Below, one piece after another: positions 63,264-64,000 of a stretch of DNA of 64,000 nucleotides. The DNA is from Rhodoferax potami. GTDB taxonomy: Bacteria; Pseudomonadota; Gammaproteobacteria; Burkholderiales; Burkholderiaceae_C. The position numbers and the translations under genes were made by a program. Each line of letters begins with the position of its first letter. Position 1 is the stretch's first letter. Where the stretch lies: positions 1,757,001 to 1,821,000 of the forward strand of contig NZ_JAVBIK010000001.1 of NCBI RefSeq assembly GCF_032193805.1. The letters are read 5' to 3'. The notes under the pieces are model-generated. The model made no database searches and was not told the origin of the DNA. It saw nothing but the letters and a program-made list of their open reading frames with translations.

Positions 63264-64000
63264 GCATGGCTCCCGGCAGCGGGGCGCACCACCCAGCCGC
63301 GCACGGCGCGGCGGAACTCTGCGGACTGCATCAGCATGACCACGAACACCACGGCTGCCTTGACCACGAGGTTGATCTCGGGCGGCACACCAATGGAATA
63401 GATGGTCGATGTCAGCGTCTGAATGATCAGTGCGCCAATCATGCTGCCCGCCAGCGTGAAGCGCCCGCCGGTGAGCAAGGTGCCACCCAGCGTGACCGCG
63501 AGAATGGCGTCCAGCTCCAGCAGGTTGCCGGCGTTGTTGCCATCCGCGCTTTTGACGTTGGAGCTGATGATCAGCCCCGCAATACCGGCCGTGAGGCCGC
63601 AGAAGGCATAGACGCAGATGCTGATGAGCCGCTCCCGCACGCCGGCCACACGGGCCGCTGCAGGGTTGATGCCGATGGCCTGAATGAACAAGCCCAGCGC
63701 GGTGCGCGTGACCGCCAGATGCATCAACAAATAGACAAAGCCCGCGATGAACAGCGCAAACGGCAAGCCCCACAAGTAGCCACTGCCGATAAAGAAATAC
63801 GGCGGGTAATAGACCGTGACGATCTGTCCGTCGGTGAGCAACTGCGCCACACCGCGGCCCGCCACCATCAGGATCAGGGTGGCAATGATGGGCTGCAGGC
63901 CGATCTTGGCCACCAGCACCCCGTTCCACAGCCCGCAAGCCAGCGCGGTGAGCAGGGCACACACGATGGCCAGCCACATAGGAAAGCGGCTCACATGCTG
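63260..64000 (-). CDS. ytfT: Sugar ABC transporter permease (YtfT type), N-terminus beyond the edge
   Basis: The C-terminal ~245 residues of a second RbsC-family permease; the frame runs to the right edge without a stop. GLWNGVLVAKIGLQPIIATL and ILMVAGRGVAQLL are very similar to YtfT, and LELDAILAVTLGGTLLTGG, SSNVKSADGNNAG are further family blocks. The first-helix region with GGIDLSVG is missing because of the edge. Upstream ytfQ and ytfR genes are expected to the right. Confidence 0.88.
   Translation of the reverse strand, partial: QHVSRFPMWLAIVCALLTALACGLWNGVLVAKIGLQPIIATLILMVAGRGVAQLLTDGQIVTVYYPPYFFIGSGYLWGLPFALFIAGFVYLLMHLAVTRTALGLFIQAIGINPAAARVAGVRERLISICVYAFCGLTAGIAGLIISSNVKSADGNNAGNLLELDAILAVTLGGTLLTGGRFTLAGSMIGALIIQTLTSTIYSIGVPPEINLVVKAAVVFVVMLMQSAEFRRAVRGWVVRPAAGSHA

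Overview
The window looks like a chromosomal segment of a Burkholderiales bacterium, most likely Comamonadaceae (Rhodoferax/Curvibacter/Polaromonas type). This is inferred from gene order (heptosyltransferase - CHCC zinc finger - ilvE; lplT next to alr), from the two-ORF methionine synthase with an S-adenosylhomocysteine riboswitch, and from a dispersed repeat of about 60 bp seen about eleven times. DNA is GC-rich and almost fully coding, with no gene-free stretch over 300 bp. I see no rRNA, tRNA, CRISPR array, transposase, integrase or phage gene.

Layout. 1-1956: waaF (cut by the left edge), zinc-finger protein, ilvE and a small membrane protein. 2018-6261: a co-directional set of membrane protein, SHP-type cytochrome c, diheme cytochrome c, cytochrome b561, response regulator and histidine kinase, which matches the known SHP/DHC/cyt b cluster. 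6301-14148: radA with a LexA-like box, a P-type ATPase, a degenerate HD-GYP protein, alr and lplT. 14179-20338: diguanylate cyclase, glutathione peroxidase, glcF (frameshifted), glcE, SMP-30 lactonase and aldose epimerase. 20485-24159: glnK-amtB behind a sigma-54 promoter and an NtrC-type site, and divergent comM with a LexA-like box.

24235-42625 is an MSHA-type type IV pilus locus (mshN, M, L, K, J, PilN-like, I, Q, P, O, D, C, then mshA, an F-position gene, G, E). It is interrupted by an oppositely oriented PglL/O-antigen-ligase-like protein next to the pilin gene. mshM carries an in-frame stop. MshE has the tandem N-terminal motif that binds c-di-GMP in homologues, so the nearby GGDEF and degenerate HD-GYP genes may connect to it.

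42672-51487: glycine-zipper protein, metH cobalamin half, Gfo/Idh oxidoreductase, beta-barrel protein, metH homocysteine half behind a SAH riboswitch, and recQ. 51495-64000: a small hypothetical protein, a double-AAA ATPase, a 46-residue membrane protein, an exported glutathione peroxidase, pckG, a LysR regulator coupled to a metallophosphoesterase, a Tat-exported ATP-dependent DNA ligase, a universal stress protein, an aldo/keto reductase, and yjfF/ytfT-like sugar ABC permeases running off the right edge.

The most unusual signal is the dispersed repeat. Several copies lie inside reading frames (alr, glcE, the glycine-zipper gene) or supply leaders and N-termini (diheme cytochrome c, P-type ATPase, metH, recQ).
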